From Metellina segmentata (taxonomy: Eukaryota; Arthropoda; Arachnida; Araneae; Tetragnathidae): DNA of 64,000 bases. The stretch lies in NCBI GenBank assembly GCA_947359465.1, contig OX375872.1, positions 1,008,838 to 1,072,837 of the forward strand, given 5' to 3'. Position 1 is the stretch's first letter, and the number at the start of each line of letters is the position of its first letter. The position numbers and the translations under genes were made by a program. This document shows positions 36,958 through 47,360 of this stretch, in pieces. The notes under the pieces were generated by a model. That model made no database searches. It worked only from the letters and a program-made list of their open reading frames with translations, and was not told the origin of the DNA.

Positions 36958-36989
36958 AAAATGCGCAGAACTTTCAGGATGACCCAATA

Positions 36990-37105
36990 CATTTTGGTAA
37001 TTTTGGATGACATTTACTTTAGATTCAAAAGAAATAATATCAATAGTTTGAACTATATAACTGCATTTTTTTTTGCAAGCTTGCATACCTAAAATTGGCT
37101 TAGCT
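36990..37105 (-). pseudogene. Ty3/Gypsy protease-RT linker fragment
   Basis: Minus strand AKPILGMQACKK, then IVQTIDIISFESKVNVIQNY and QNVFEGL, continuing at 33535 across the mariner. 'P-I-L-G-x-x-A-C' is the segment that follows the Gypsy protease. The upstream end stops at the foldback element (37112), and the matching protease is found at 50455-50655. Confidence 0.7.
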
Positions 37106-38345
37106 TTTACATCTCTGCTATTATAAAATGAAGTTTGTGTCGTCTCTGTTTGGCGTGTCCTGACGAATCTATATCACTTACAATAATAAAATTTTGCAGA
37201 ATGGTAGTTCCAATTTTTTGCAATTTTATAGTCCAGCCCGATTTTTCAAATTTAATCTAGAACATTAAAAAATTAACTTAATGAGATATTTAATTATTAT
37301 TGTTTTCGTCCGAATGGCAACAGTCTCCAATCGGTATTGGCTAAATCCGTATTTACTGGGTGTGTGAAGCCGACCGATTATTGGATATCCTTTATAAAAA
37401 TTTATTGCTTTTTTAAAAGCATATTAACTTTTAGTTTGGATTATCATAATCTATAATTTAAGTATCTTTTTACTGTGCTTCCTCCATTTTTGGAACAGGA
37501 TCACGGTGGTGCAGTACTTTGTTATTGTTTCTTTTGTTTAGTGTACGATAGTTTGGATTATCATTCTTAAAGCATATTAACTTTTAGTTTGGATTATTTG
37601 GATATCTTTTTTAAAGTTAAGCGATATTTAATTTTTATCTTCTATGCAATTTTTGGTTTGTTTCATTCATCAATCTTTTGTTTGTTTCTGTATAGTACTT
37701 CGGTTTTGTATAGTTAATTTTTTATCACACATTTTGGTTTGGATGTCTTATGGAAAGTGTAGCAATATTTAATCCCAATTTTAAATTTAATGTAGAACAT
37801 TTTAAAATTAATTTATTATTATATTTTTGTTTTACTTGGTTTCCTAAAAATGTGAACTGTCTTCAATGGTCTTTACTGCACTCCCCACAATCTTGGATTT
37901 GGATCATTTATGCAAACTTAGAACATTTCTTCTATCTTGTTCTACGCTCACAGGATGATAATATGCTTTTCGAATTTCAACATTTTACTGAGAAGCAAAG
38001 ACCTGTTCCATCATTTTATTGTCGACGTGTATTCCAAGATTGAATCGGAAAGGGTATTGTACATACAACTGAATCAGAGGACTCTGCGAGTGGAACAAAA
38101 TTTACATTTAGGAGATGCGTTGATGAATGATGGAAATGTTGCTGTACGAAAACTGAAGTACCCAGAAATCGCCAAACTTTCAAAAAGATATCCTAACCAA
38201 AAGTTAAAGTTTATGCTTTTGTAAATTTATACGTTGCATAAATTTGCAAAATTAAATATTGTTATGCTTTCCAAAATCCACCCTAACACAGAAACAAACA
38301 AAAAATTGCATAAAAGATCAACAAAATTACGGCATTTTGCTTTAA

Positions 38346-38944
38346 CGGTAATTACATAATTTAATTTACGTCCACAATGTTTCATTGTACGACCCAAAAA
38401 AATGCTGATTTTATGCTTCTGTTTAGTTTCAGCTTCTCCCTTTAGGCAGCACTGCTACATTTTGCCTCACGAAAATATGAGGAACATTTGGCACAACATT
38501 GTCATCATTTTTCTGCGTTGTCGCTTTAGTGTAGTTAGACCAACACCGACTTTATACAAATCCCTCGCACAACTCAGAAGTCCTATCGCGAGGCTACTTT
38601 TATGTGCTATGGTACAAACTGCAGGCAGTTCAGACTAATGGGTTTAATTAAACATAAGTAACTTTTTCATATTTGTCTTATAGTACACTTACTACCAAAA
38701 GTTTAACATGGTGAGAAAAATGTTAATTTCCAGAAGCCAGCTGCAATTTGCTGCAAAGGAAGATGGAAGTATGCAAATGTGTTATGTAACAGCCAATCAC
38801 GGTTTTGTTTTGAGAAATATGCAAAAAAGGCAGTCTTGGATTTATACATCAGTTTGTTAATGACTCCAATGCTCTAACCCTTCACAATGCTGGCTTCTTA
38901 TATGACTGCCTTTTTTGCATATTGGGGTCTGTAAATTAAAAAAA
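38346..38944. repeat. Spacer of the inverted-repeat element, with a 19-bp hairpin
   Basis: Non-coding. Contains a perfect 19-bp inverted repeat, ATATGCAAAAAAGGCAGTC at 38817-38835 and its complement at 38904-38922. The segment 38698-38895 recurs at about 43197-43390, just outside the right arm (both contain TGTTAATTTCCAGAAGCC and AACAGCCAATCACGGTTT), so it is itself a dispersed repeat. Confidence 0.65.
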
Positions 38945-39863
38945 AACTTTATAGCGAAATGCTGTAATTTTGTTGATCTTTTATGCAATTTTTTTATTTG
39001 TTTCTGTGTTTGGTTGTCTTTTAAAAACCATAGCAATATTTAATTTTGATAATTTTTGCAGCTTATAAATTTACAAAAGCATAAACTATTAGTTTGGATA
39101 TCTTTTTGGAAGTTTAGTGATTTCTGTGTGTTCCATCGTTCAACGCATCTCTCAAATATGCATACTGTTCCACTCAGAGTCCTCTGATTTAGTCATATGC
39201 ACAACACCCTTTCCGATTCAATCTTGGAATACATGTAGGCAATAAATTGATGGAACAAGTCTTTGCTTCTCAGTAAAACGTTAAAAATTCGAAGAGCGTA
39301 TCATCATCCTGTGAGCGTAGAACTACATAGAAAAAATGTTCTTAGTTTGAATAAATGATCCAAATCCAAGGTTGGCAGGAGTGCAATAAAGACCATTTGA
39401 AGACTTGACATAAAATTAAATATCGCTTAACTTTGAAAAAGATATCCAAATAAGCCAAACTAAAAGTTAATATGCTTTAAAAATGATAATCCAAACTATC
39501 GTACACCAAAAAAGAAACAATAACAAGGTATTGCACAACCGTGTCATCCAGTTCCAAGAATGGAGAGAGCACAGTAAATTAAAGATACTTATACTATAGA
39601 TAATGATAATCCAAACTAAAAGTTAACACTAACTAAAAGTTAATATGCTTTAAAAAAAACAATAAATTTTTATAAAGGATATCCAGTAACAGGCGTCTAC
39701 ACTCGCACAGTAAATGCGGATTTAGTCAATACCAACTGAAGCTTAGCCATTTGGAAGAAAAAAAACAATAATTAAATATCTCATTATAGTGTTTAAAAAA
39801 TGTTCTAAATTAATGACCTAGGTATGGGTTAGGTAATGTTTGGTTAAATCAAAGGGCCAATAA

Positions 39864-40020
39864 GATGAACGGGTAGTTAAGGGGTGTGAGAGGGAGGAGG
39901 TCAGATTTTTAGATGTTTGGAAGGAGTGTAGGAGGGATTGGATAAGCAGGGACAATTTGCATTTAAGCCTGATAGGTAATAGGGAGGTTGGCAAGCGGGT
40001 TTTGAATATTCTGGAGTAAA
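39864..40020 (+). pseudogene. LINE ORF1 C-terminus (SGNH esterase end)
   Basis: Reads VRFLDVWKECRRDWISRDNL, HLSLIGNREVGKRVLNILE, stop (TAA, 40018-40020). The 'D-x-L-H-L-S-x-x-G' box is block V of the SGNH hydrolase domain found in CR1-group ORF1 proteins, where its Asp and His complete the catalytic triad. Upstream ORF1 is missing by 5' truncation; a stop at 39861-39863 precedes this piece. Confidence 0.6.
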
Positions 40021-40122
40021 AAAAAACTAGAATACAAGCAGGGATGGGTAGGACATAAAGGGTTGGCAGTACACAATAATTGCTTAGGAAAACTAACAGG
40101 GTCTAAATTACAGGAGACAAAC

Positions 40123-40258
40123 AATACAAAGGGAAAGTGCAATGTAAGGGAGAAAGACAATACCAAGACAAATAATACAAGGGGAAAGTGCAGTATAAGG
40201 GTGAAAAACAATAAAAAGACTAACACTACAAAGGGAAAGTGCAACATAAGGGTGAAAA
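40123..40258 (+). repeat. 51-bp tandem repeat between LINE ORF1 and ORF2
   Basis: About three units marked by GGGAAAGTGC ending at 40140, 40191 and 40242, so the period is exactly 51 bp (17 codons). The units read through in one frame (40063-40308) as a K-G-K-C-x-(I/V)-R-x-K repeat, but that frame has no known relative and precedes ORF2 in another frame. More likely a regulatory or unstable inter-ORF spacer than a protein. Confidence 0.7.
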
Positions 40259-40282
40259 ATAAGCTAAAACTATTTTATTGTA

Positions 40283-41548
40283 ATGCTCTCTCTCAGTGTG
40301 AGAAATAAAATGGATGAGCTCAGGGGAATTGCACAAGCAGAGGATATAGATATCATTGGGATAACTGAAAGTTGGGCAAGCAGTGAAGATGCACAAATTT
40401 TAGAATTGAGTGGATTCACAATGTTTAGGGAGGCCAGAGTGAATAGGAAAAGGGGTGGGGGTTTGATTTATGTGAGAGAATTCTTAAACTGTATGGAAAT
40501 AAAGTTAAATAGTAAAACTGAGAGTATAGAATCAGTCTGGGTGAAACTGAATACAGACCAAGGCAAAGGACTAATTCTGGGTAATACATATAGACCTCCT
40601 GCGTGTAGTGAAGAGCAGGAAAAGGGTATGTGCAATCTGATAAACGAAGCATGTCAAAAAGGAGAATTAATTTTAATGGGGGACTATAATTACCCAAATA
40701 TTGACTGGACAAACAATCTAGCTACAAATGGGAAAAGGGCAAAATTTTTGGTAGTGATACAGGATTGTTTTTTGTACCAGATGGTGTATGCGGATACTAG
40801 GGACAATGCATTATTGGATTTGATTTTCAGCAATGATGAGGATAGGGTGCAGGATTTGGTTATAGGTGAGCCACTGGGAGAAAGTGATCATAGAAGTATC
40901 AGATTAAGTATAAATTTTCAGTCAGCATACACAATCAATAGTAGGATAATTCCAAATTTCAGAAAGGTAAATTTTCATAGGATAAGTGAAGAGTTAAAGG
41001 AGACATTCAAAAGGGGATTAATAGCACTGCATCATTCTGAACAATGGGAGGAATTCAAGAATAAGTTAGACAGGGTGATAAAAAAACATGTAACGTTCAG
41101 GAAAAAAGGAAAATCTAGAAACTTGCTACCTATGTGGTTTTCAGGGGAAACACGCAAAGCTGTAAAATTAAAACAAAGAACATACAGGGTATATAAAAGC
41201 ACTGGTAATGACAGGGACAAGGAGGCATATCTGAAAACCAGAAAGGAGTTTAAAAATATTAGTCGGAAGCAAAAGGTGTCCTTGGAGAAAAAACTAGCAA
41301 GGGAAATAAATATAAACCCAAAAGAATTTTTTGCATATGCAAGTGGTAAAAATAAATTTAGTACTACACTGGGCCCGTTAAAGGGGAGGGGAGGTGAATT
41401 AATTCAAGACAAGGTGGGAATTGAAAACGTGTTAAATGACTTTTTTCTGGGCGTTTTCAATGGTTACTATAAATTAAAAAAGGATCCCAAGGATGGAGCC
41501 TTTGCAGGGGTACAATTAAAGAATGCAAATTTAACAGGGAAGAAATAG
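40283..41548 (+). pseudogene. LINE ORF2, endonuclease domain
   Basis: Apurinic/apyrimidinic-type endonuclease of a CR1-like ORF2. It begins NKMDELRGIAQAEDIDIIGI and TESWA (catalytic Glu), then FREARVNRKRGGGLIYVREF, TYRPP, LMGDYNYPNIDW (the catalytic G-D-x-N box), LLDLIFSND and GESDHRSIRLSI (the terminal S-D-H box). All core motifs are intact. It is followed by the linker to reverse transcriptase; the frame closes at 41546-41548 in NLTGKK, where the family continues, so a mutation split ORF2 here. Confidence 0.88.
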
Positions 41549-42953
41549 TACATCAGTCGAAAAGAATTAAGCCATCTAAAACACCAGGGCCAGACGATAT
41601 TTATCCGAGAGTACTAGTGGAATGCGCGGAAGAATTGGGGGATGTAATTCACATGATATTCAATTCAACATATAGAATGGGTTGGGTACCAATGGATTGG
41701 AAGTTGGCCAACATAACTCCAATTTTCAAAAAGGGAATACAAAATGATCCGGGCAACTATAGACCAGTAAGTTTAACATCAGTAATTTGCAAAATATTTG
41801 AATCTCTGTTAAAAAAGCATATAATGTTATACTTGGAGGAGGGGGGACTGTTATCAGAGAATCAGTATGGGTTTAAGAAGGGCAGATCCTGCTCTACAAA
41901 CATTTTGAAAATCTACGAAAAAATTACTGAGGAGCTGGATAATAAGAGCGGTGTAGATATCATGTACATAGATTTTCAAAAGGCTTTTGATAAAGTACCT
42001 CATGAGGCATTACTGTTTAAATTGGAAAGGCTGGGGATTCAGGGGAAAACATTGAAATGGATAAAGAATTGGTTATTGGGTAGAAAGCAGAGGGTGCAGG
42101 TAAAAGGAAATTATTCAGTGGACAGAAGTTATAAGTGCCTCAGGGATCAGTTTTGGGACCAATTTTATTTATAATTTTCATAGATGATATAGGTCAGGGG
42201 ATTAAGAATAGAATCCGAATATTTGCATAAAAATATGGGGGGACAGTGGATACCAAGTTTCAGATAGAGAATTTACAAGGGGATTTTGATAAGACATCCG
42301 AATGGGCTGTAAAATGGGGTATGTCATTTAATATAGGGAAATGTCAAGTTCTGCTTATGGGTTACAGGAACAGTGGAGCCGAGTACTGTCTGCAGGGAGT
42401 AAAGGTAAAGGAGGAAGAAACGGTCAAGAATCTTGGGATGATAATTCACAGGGATTTTAAAATGGGTCACCAATGTTCAGCTGCGAGTAAAAAGGCTAAT
42501 AGGTTATTGGGGTATATTAAAAAGACTGTAACTTCAAGGGATAAGAATATAATCTTGCCGTTATATAAGGGCTTAGTAAGACCACATCTAGAATATGCTG
42601 TACAATTCTGGGCTCCATATATGAGAAAGGATATAGAATTAATTGAAAGGGTTCAGCACAGAGCTACAAAAATAATAAAGGGGTTAGCAAATCTCGACTA
42701 TAATGAACGTTTAAGTAAGCTAAACATGTATACACTGGAAAGAAGAAGGAGGGGGGGTTTGATTCAGCTTTTCAAGTTGGTAAAACAAGGGGACACAGAG
42801 GGCTTAAATTTCAATAGGGATAACAGAACAAGGGGCCATGGGTATAAATTGAATAAGACACATTTTATTTGGGATTTAAGGAAAAACTACTACTTTAATA
42901 GGGTTATAGACAAATGGAATGCGTTGCCAGAAAATATAGTTAATTCCAAGTGA
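41549..42953 (+). pseudogene. LINE ORF2, reverse transcriptase domain, broken
   Basis: Two open blocks. 41617-42174 has WKLANITPIFKKG, NYRPVSLTSVICKIFESLLK, YGFKKGRSCSTNIL and MYIDFQKAFDKVPHEALLFK (catalytic Asp of motif A). A frame change follows at the 'P-Q-G-S-x-L-G-P' box, here read as LRDQFWDQFYL. Next, about 42170-42240 gives IIFIDDIGQGIKNRIRIFA and then a TAA where the catalytic A-D-D should be, so motif C is lost. 42246-42953 is the thumb and C-terminal region, with WAVKWGMSFNIGKCQVLLMG, YKGLVRPHLEYAVQFWAPY and RRRGGLIQLFK, and ends WNALPENIVNSK. Catalytically dead. Confidence 0.88.
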
Positions 42954-43196
42954 GTGTACGAATTTAAGATACAATTGGATAGTCAGTGGGAATTGGGGAA
43001 TTCATAAACAAAGGACCAGCCTTGCTGGACTTGAGCCTGTAGCTGGTCGTCAATATTTGTATATTTTAAAATTCGGGCTTGACTAAAAAATTCGGACTAC
43101 CTGTGTGCCATATTTCATTATTGTAAATGCCATAGATTCGTCAGGACACACCAAATAGACAATGCACGAACTTCATTTTATAATAGTCGAGACTCG

Positions 43197-43400
43197 CTGC
43201 CAAAAGTTAAGCTCAGAGAGGAAAATGTTAATTTCCAGAAGCCTATCTGAATTTGAGAAGCTGCAATTGCTGTAGAGGTATATGGAAGTATGAAAATGTG
43301 TTATGTAACAGCCAATCACGGTTTCGTGTTGAGAAATATGAAAAAAAGGCAGTCGTAAGAATAAGAAGCCAGCATTGTGAAGGGTTAAAAGAGTTGCATG
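43197..43400 (+). repeat. Second copy of the 38698-38895 repeat
   Basis: Shares AATGTTAATTTCCAGAAGCC, ATGTGTTATGTAACAGCCAA and AAAAAAAGGCAGTC with the spacer of the large inverted-repeat element. It directly follows the right arm. Confidence 0.6.
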
Positions 43401-43492
43401 CACATGTTGTAAAAAGTGTTTATAACTTTTGTACGATTAGTTTTCAAGACAGATGTGTTTCTATGTCTTCCAGAAGACGAATAGCAGATAAT

Positions 43493-45542
43493 AGGTATGT
43501 CCACACTTGTGCGCTTTTGCTTGCGCTAAGCTCATGCCTCAGCGCACGGCTCGACGCAAGGGACGCATGCGTTAAGGCAAGCCCGAGATGAGTCAGTAGT
43601 AGCAGTTTTTCATAGAGCACAGCGTAGCGCAAGGAGTTCCAACAGCCTTGGATCTCTATGCGTTTCAACTTTCAATTTGCAGTGTTTTGGTGAACCGAAG
43701 TTGTTGTGTTTGGTTTTTTTTATTGTTATCATGAATAACGAACAAACTCTTGAATTTACAGATCTACAGATCTTATGAGTGTTAAATAAATGATTAAATA
43801 AGTGAGTAATAAATAAATTAATAACGTAATAATAAATTTTAAATCAAATTAAAAAATAATTAAAAACGTCATTTATTCAAAACTCGTAAAGAGCATTTAT
43901 TAAATTTCCCTGGCGAAATAACAACACAAGAGCCTTTAACTTTATTATGATTGCATTTAAAATATTTCTGTTCAAATTATTGTTTGTTGAAACACCACAT
44001 GCGTTAATCGTTTTTTTTTATGTATTTTATTTTCATAAATAGACTTAAAGAAATAATATCAAGAGTGAAAATCTGACTATGTGTATGGGCATTAATTAAA
44101 CATATTTAATGAAATGAATTAAAAACTGATAAATTAAGCTTTTTTATTGTACCAGTGTAATATTAACATAGTGTTGGATCCATTCAAGTTTTCTTAGTTA
44201 TGGTGCATGTATAAGGATGAATCTGAAACAAATTTATTTTTAAGCCGCCAAGGAGAAATATGATAAATGTACTTCGTTTAAACACTTATTTGTCCTTTAA
44301 CTATTAATAGAATTATTTGTAAACTAAAAGTCATCTGAGTTCATAAACATAGATTAATGCAAATATTATTATTCATATTTAACTCGAATATTTATAACTT
44401 TGAGTACTTACGAATAACGAAATACACAATTAGGTTTAATCTTTTGATTTCAGCAGTAAAATTTTGAAATCCAGCTAATCGGTAAGGACGATTATTTACA
44501 ACTGTTTTGTAACCACTTTATACATTGTGTTTTGGATCTATTTTTATTGGTTCCACAACACACATAAGGTCTAAATAACCACATCTATTGGTCGAAATAA
44601 TAACAGCAAAGATTTCAATTATTATTAAATTTTAATAATGATCAGCGGGTGGGAGAAAGGTAAACTCAAGTCTAACAGTAACAACAAGAATTTAATCAAC
44701 TAGCAAAGGAAGGCATACATATTACAGCATCCAATGCGAGAGACATTAGTACTCTGACCAAAGATCGAATAAAGCATCGGCGCAAATTCACGCCCTCCTC
44801 CTTTTTTCTAACAACTTATTTACGGTGGAAAATATCGTTCCGATTTTAAGCAGATTCAGCTGTTATTCGCTGCGAACAACAGGAAACATGTGCAAACGTT
44901 TCCAGCGAAATAAATCATAGAAAATATAAACATCGCGTTTAAACGTGTGCTCCCAACAAATAATAATAAATTTTAACGTAAATAAATAAATGCTCATTTT
45001 GCGTTTTGAAACATTCTTTCATCCAAATCGCTCGCCTTGATTTCCTACGTTTATTTACTTTTTTACCTTTTTTCTAACAACTTATTTACGGTGGAAAATA
45101 TCGTTCCGATTTTAAGCAGATTCAGCTGTTATTCGCTGCGAACAACAGGAAACATGTGCAAACGTTTCCAGCGAAATAAATCATAGAAAATATAAACATC
45201 GCGTTTAAACGTGTGCTCCCAACAAATAATAATAAATTTTAACGTAAATAAATAAATGCTCATTTTGCGTTTTGAAACATTCTTTCATCCAAATCGCTCG
45301 CCTTGATTTCCTACGTTTATTTACTTGCCTGATCACAAATTATGCCGCACTGATTTAACATCCAGAAACAGTCCTAACAGATTAGCATAATCTTCATCCA
45401 TCTTGAAACTGAAGTGAGGCACGAGTGTGGACAGGTGAAGGGCATGCCTCTAAGTGCATGCAATAAGGCATGCGTTGACGCATGCTGAATTGAACGTTGA
45501 AAGGCAAGTTGAAAATGAAAGCGCACAAGTGTGGACATACCT
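43493..45542. mobile_element. TIR element with perfect 25-bp ends, non-autonomous
   Basis: 2,050 bp. Ends are perfect 25-bp inverted repeats (43493-43517 and 45518-45542) beginning AGGTATGTCCACACTTGTGC. AAT flanks both sides (43490-43492 and 45543-45545), a 3-bp duplication as made by PIF/Harbinger and a few other groups, though the AAT site is not their typical TWA. Subterminal regions are GC-rich with GCATGCG words. The interior is AT-rich without a transposase; a short frame starting MNNEQTLEFTDLQ at 43731 could be a residual first exon, but that is speculative. Confidence 0.75.
44800..45326. repeat. Perfect 261-bp tandem duplication
   Basis: 44800-45060 and 45066-45326 are identical as far as I can read, separated by TTTTA. 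The unit starts CCTTTTTTCTAACAACTTAT and ends TACGTTTATTTACTT. It lies inside the 43493-45542 TIR element. It is either a very recent duplication or an assembly artefact. Confidence 0.9.
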
Positions 45543-45799
45543 AATGAACGCTGGCGCTCTGTGGAATGCCTTGAAGCAGGGCAATCAATCACTGATTTTT
45601 CTCTTTTCTTTGGCGTTCATTCCGTCATTTCACGATTATGCAAACAATTCCAAACAGTTGTCTGAACACCTGTGGCCGCTGCCCAAAGGTTACGACCCCC
45701 GTGTAAGATCGATATATTGTTATAGCACAGCACTTATCATGCATGGCTGTGCCAAAGGGCAACTCTTTCCCCAAGAAATAAAGATGCCAATGTCATCAA

Positions 45800-46260
45800 A
45801 AAGCAACTCTTGTGAGAATTGCCCGGTAGTGTTCAAATTTATCGACATTTTGCGTGACACAGATGAGGCCTTTAACTGCACAAAAGTTTTTGAACACATT
45901 GGAGCCATCTGGAGTACTCTTGCACATATTGGAGCTAAAAATTGGGGTACCGATTATGCTTCTCACAAATCTGAATCCACCTTCACTCTGCAATGGCATG
46001 AGACTGTCAAGAAACTCATGCCAAATATTATTGGAGCCAGCATCATGACTGGAGATGCTGCAGGCAGAGACATATTCATTCCTAGAATATCAATCATCCC
46101 TTCTGATATCCATTCAAATTTAAAAAACTTCAGTTCCCGGTTCGTTTAAGTTTTGCTGTGAACATCAACAAGGCACAAGTACAATCGCTGAAAGTCGTAG
46201 GACTTGGGTCTCATTAAACCGTGTTTCTCCCAAGGTCAACTGTATGTGGGGTGTTGGAGA
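45800..46260 (+). pseudogene. Helitron helicase C-terminus, frameshifted
   Basis: Pieces of a Pif1-like Helitron helicase in changing frames: VFKFIDILRDTDEAFN (frame 1, 45833-45880); FLNTLEPSGVLLHILELKIG then VPIMLLTNLNPPSLCNGMRL (frame 2, about 45884-46003); VKKLMPNIIGASIMTGDAAG then RDIFIPRISIIPSDI (frame 1, 46006-46110); LQFPVRLSFAVNINKAQVQS then LKVVGL (frame 3, from about 46124); then PCFSQGQLYVGC. Together these are the last helicase motifs, including 'N-K-A-Q-x-Q-S-L' (motif V) and 'G-Q-L-Y-V' (motif VI). At least three frameshifts separate them. Upstream helicase and Rep domains were not seen. The open frame 45541-45800 before it is not recognised. Confidence 0.85.
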
Positions 46261-47095
46261 GAGAGTTGGATAACTTTTTATAAATAGATATCACTTAAAT
46301 TTTGCCAGATATGGTTATTTTAATAAGTGTAGAGGTATACTCTCTTGGAAAAAAGTAATCGAGTACAAAATGTTCATTTTAAAAATTTGTTTTCCTCTCA
46401 CACATGAGACAGACTTATTTCATTGAATTTAATTGTTTCTAAAATAAAATTTAACATCAACAAACATTGCTAATTTTAAAAATTGAGATAAGCAGTAAAA
46501 TAATTTACTTTGTACTTAAGAAAAAAAAATTACCTTTAATTTTGGCGTATTAATCTATTTAATTTAAAATGACCTTAACATTTAAAAATATTTCTAATTT
46601 TTCTCTCTATTATCTGAGTAATTTGGAGTTAAAAGATACTACATTGCCCAAACCAACACATTTCATTGTTTGTTGTGTTAAAAATAAGGTACACATTTAA
46701 GTTGTAAAATTTAAAAAATATGAGACTCATTTTTTCTATGTTTTAAGTAAAAAAAAGCATGTTTTCTTACTCCTCTTTCACCATTCAACTTTCAGAACTG
46801 CCTTTTTCAATAACTTAAACTCTTAAATTTTTAGAAAATACAGAATTGTTTGGCATTGCAGTAAAATGTGTAAAAGATGCATGTGTATGAGATGGATTTT
46901 AGAAATAATACAAGAATCAACAGAAATTCTACAATTTTTATTATTTTTTTTCGCCATCTGACTCAGCCGTACTTTGATTGTAACCTTCGCATCGGTTGAC
47001 CTTGGAAAGAAGCAAGTAGATTTTCACTGAGAATCAATTATAGCGTGTTTTGTCAAATTGTAATACGTACTAAAAATTTCAACGAAATAGAAATC
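46261..47095. other. AT-rich spacer, no gene seen
   Basis: Very AT-rich, no coding sequence or paired repeats recognised. Confidence 0.5.
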
Positions 47096-47104
47096 TACAG
47101 AAAA

Positions 47105-47360
47105 TTTAAATTGGTAATTTTTAATTACATCATACTAGAGCAACACACTGGGTTATTGACAAGGGCCTGGTATCAATTCCCTGAGGGAGAAATCCAAGGT
47201 AATTTTTAATTAACTTTGTACTAGAGCAACACAACGACCTATTGACTGCGTACCGGGATGAATCCCCTAAGGGAAAGATACGTGGACAACACAGTGTAAT
47301 TTTGAACCATGGTTAGATGACAAGATAACACCTGAGCTGCATCCCACTCTTCAAGAGGTT
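47105..47360 (-). repeat. SINE-like repeat, minus copy, with internal duplication
   Basis: Contains two related ~80-bp units starting GGTAATTTTTAATTA (about 47112 and 47198), each with ACTAGAGCAACACA and a CCCTGAGGG- or CCCTAAGGG-type box. Downstream, TTTTGAACCATGGTTAGATGA is the inverse of text in the plus copy at 47640-47905. Confidence 0.6.

Larger units (their letters stand above)
33538..36987 (+). mobile_element. mariner transposon, interrupted by an LTR element
   Basis: Flanked by TA on both sides (33536-33537 and 36988-36989). Ends are inverted: TTGGGCCATCCATAAAGTTC left and TTGGGTCATCCTGAAAGTTC on the right complement, followed on both by TGCGCATTTT. Removing the LTR element 34040-36235 with one target copy leaves about 1.25 kb, the normal size of a mariner. 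The transposase is recognisable on both sides of the insertion, but broken. Confidence 0.88.
39826..43048 (+). mobile_element. CR1-like LINE, 5'-truncated, inactive
   Basis: Lies inside the right arm of the inverted-repeat element: the interrupted sequence TTCTAAATTA|...|TATTTTAAAATTCGG is continuous in the other copies (59101-59128). It retains the end of ORF1 (to 40020), an endonuclease and a reverse transcriptase in broken ORF2, and a short 3' tail (GGACCAGCCTTGCTGGACTT). There is no poly(A). Exact ends and target duplication were not resolved. Confidence 0.85.
37112..43192. mobile_element. Large inverted-repeat (foldback-like) element with nested LINE
   Basis: The left arm runs 37112-38345. 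The right arm is its inverted copy, 38945-39816 continued at about 43050-43192 after a CR1-like LINE (39826-43048). Both termini carry the same sequence, TCTCTGCTATTATAAAATGA on the left and TCTCGACTATTATAAAATGA on the right complement. Landmarks pair in inverse order: AATGAGATATTTAATTATT near the outer ends, AACTTTTAGTTTGGATTAT in the middle, and CGGCATTTTG against its inverted, slightly changed copy next to the spacer. Arms are about 1.0-1.2 kb, spacer about 600 bp. Without the LINE the element is about 2.9 kb. No target duplication and no gene seen. A transcript through it would form a very long hairpin. Confidence 0.8.

Noticed and set aside
37750..38638. Short open frames in the foldback arm and spacer as genes
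   Set aside because: They have no family similarity and the arm frames have inverted shadow copies in the other arm.
40123..40258. CRISPR-like repeat-spacer array
   Set aside because: Contiguous tandem units without unique spacers, in a eukaryotic LINE.
40063..40308. Small Lys/Cys-rich protein before the LINE ORF2
   Set aside because: The frame is produced by a 51-bp tandem repeat and overlaps ORF2 out of frame; no family similarity.
45454..46149. A 231-codon open frame as a host gene
   Set aside because: Its second half is Helitron helicase sequence in shifting frames, and its start lies within the TIR of the neighbouring element.
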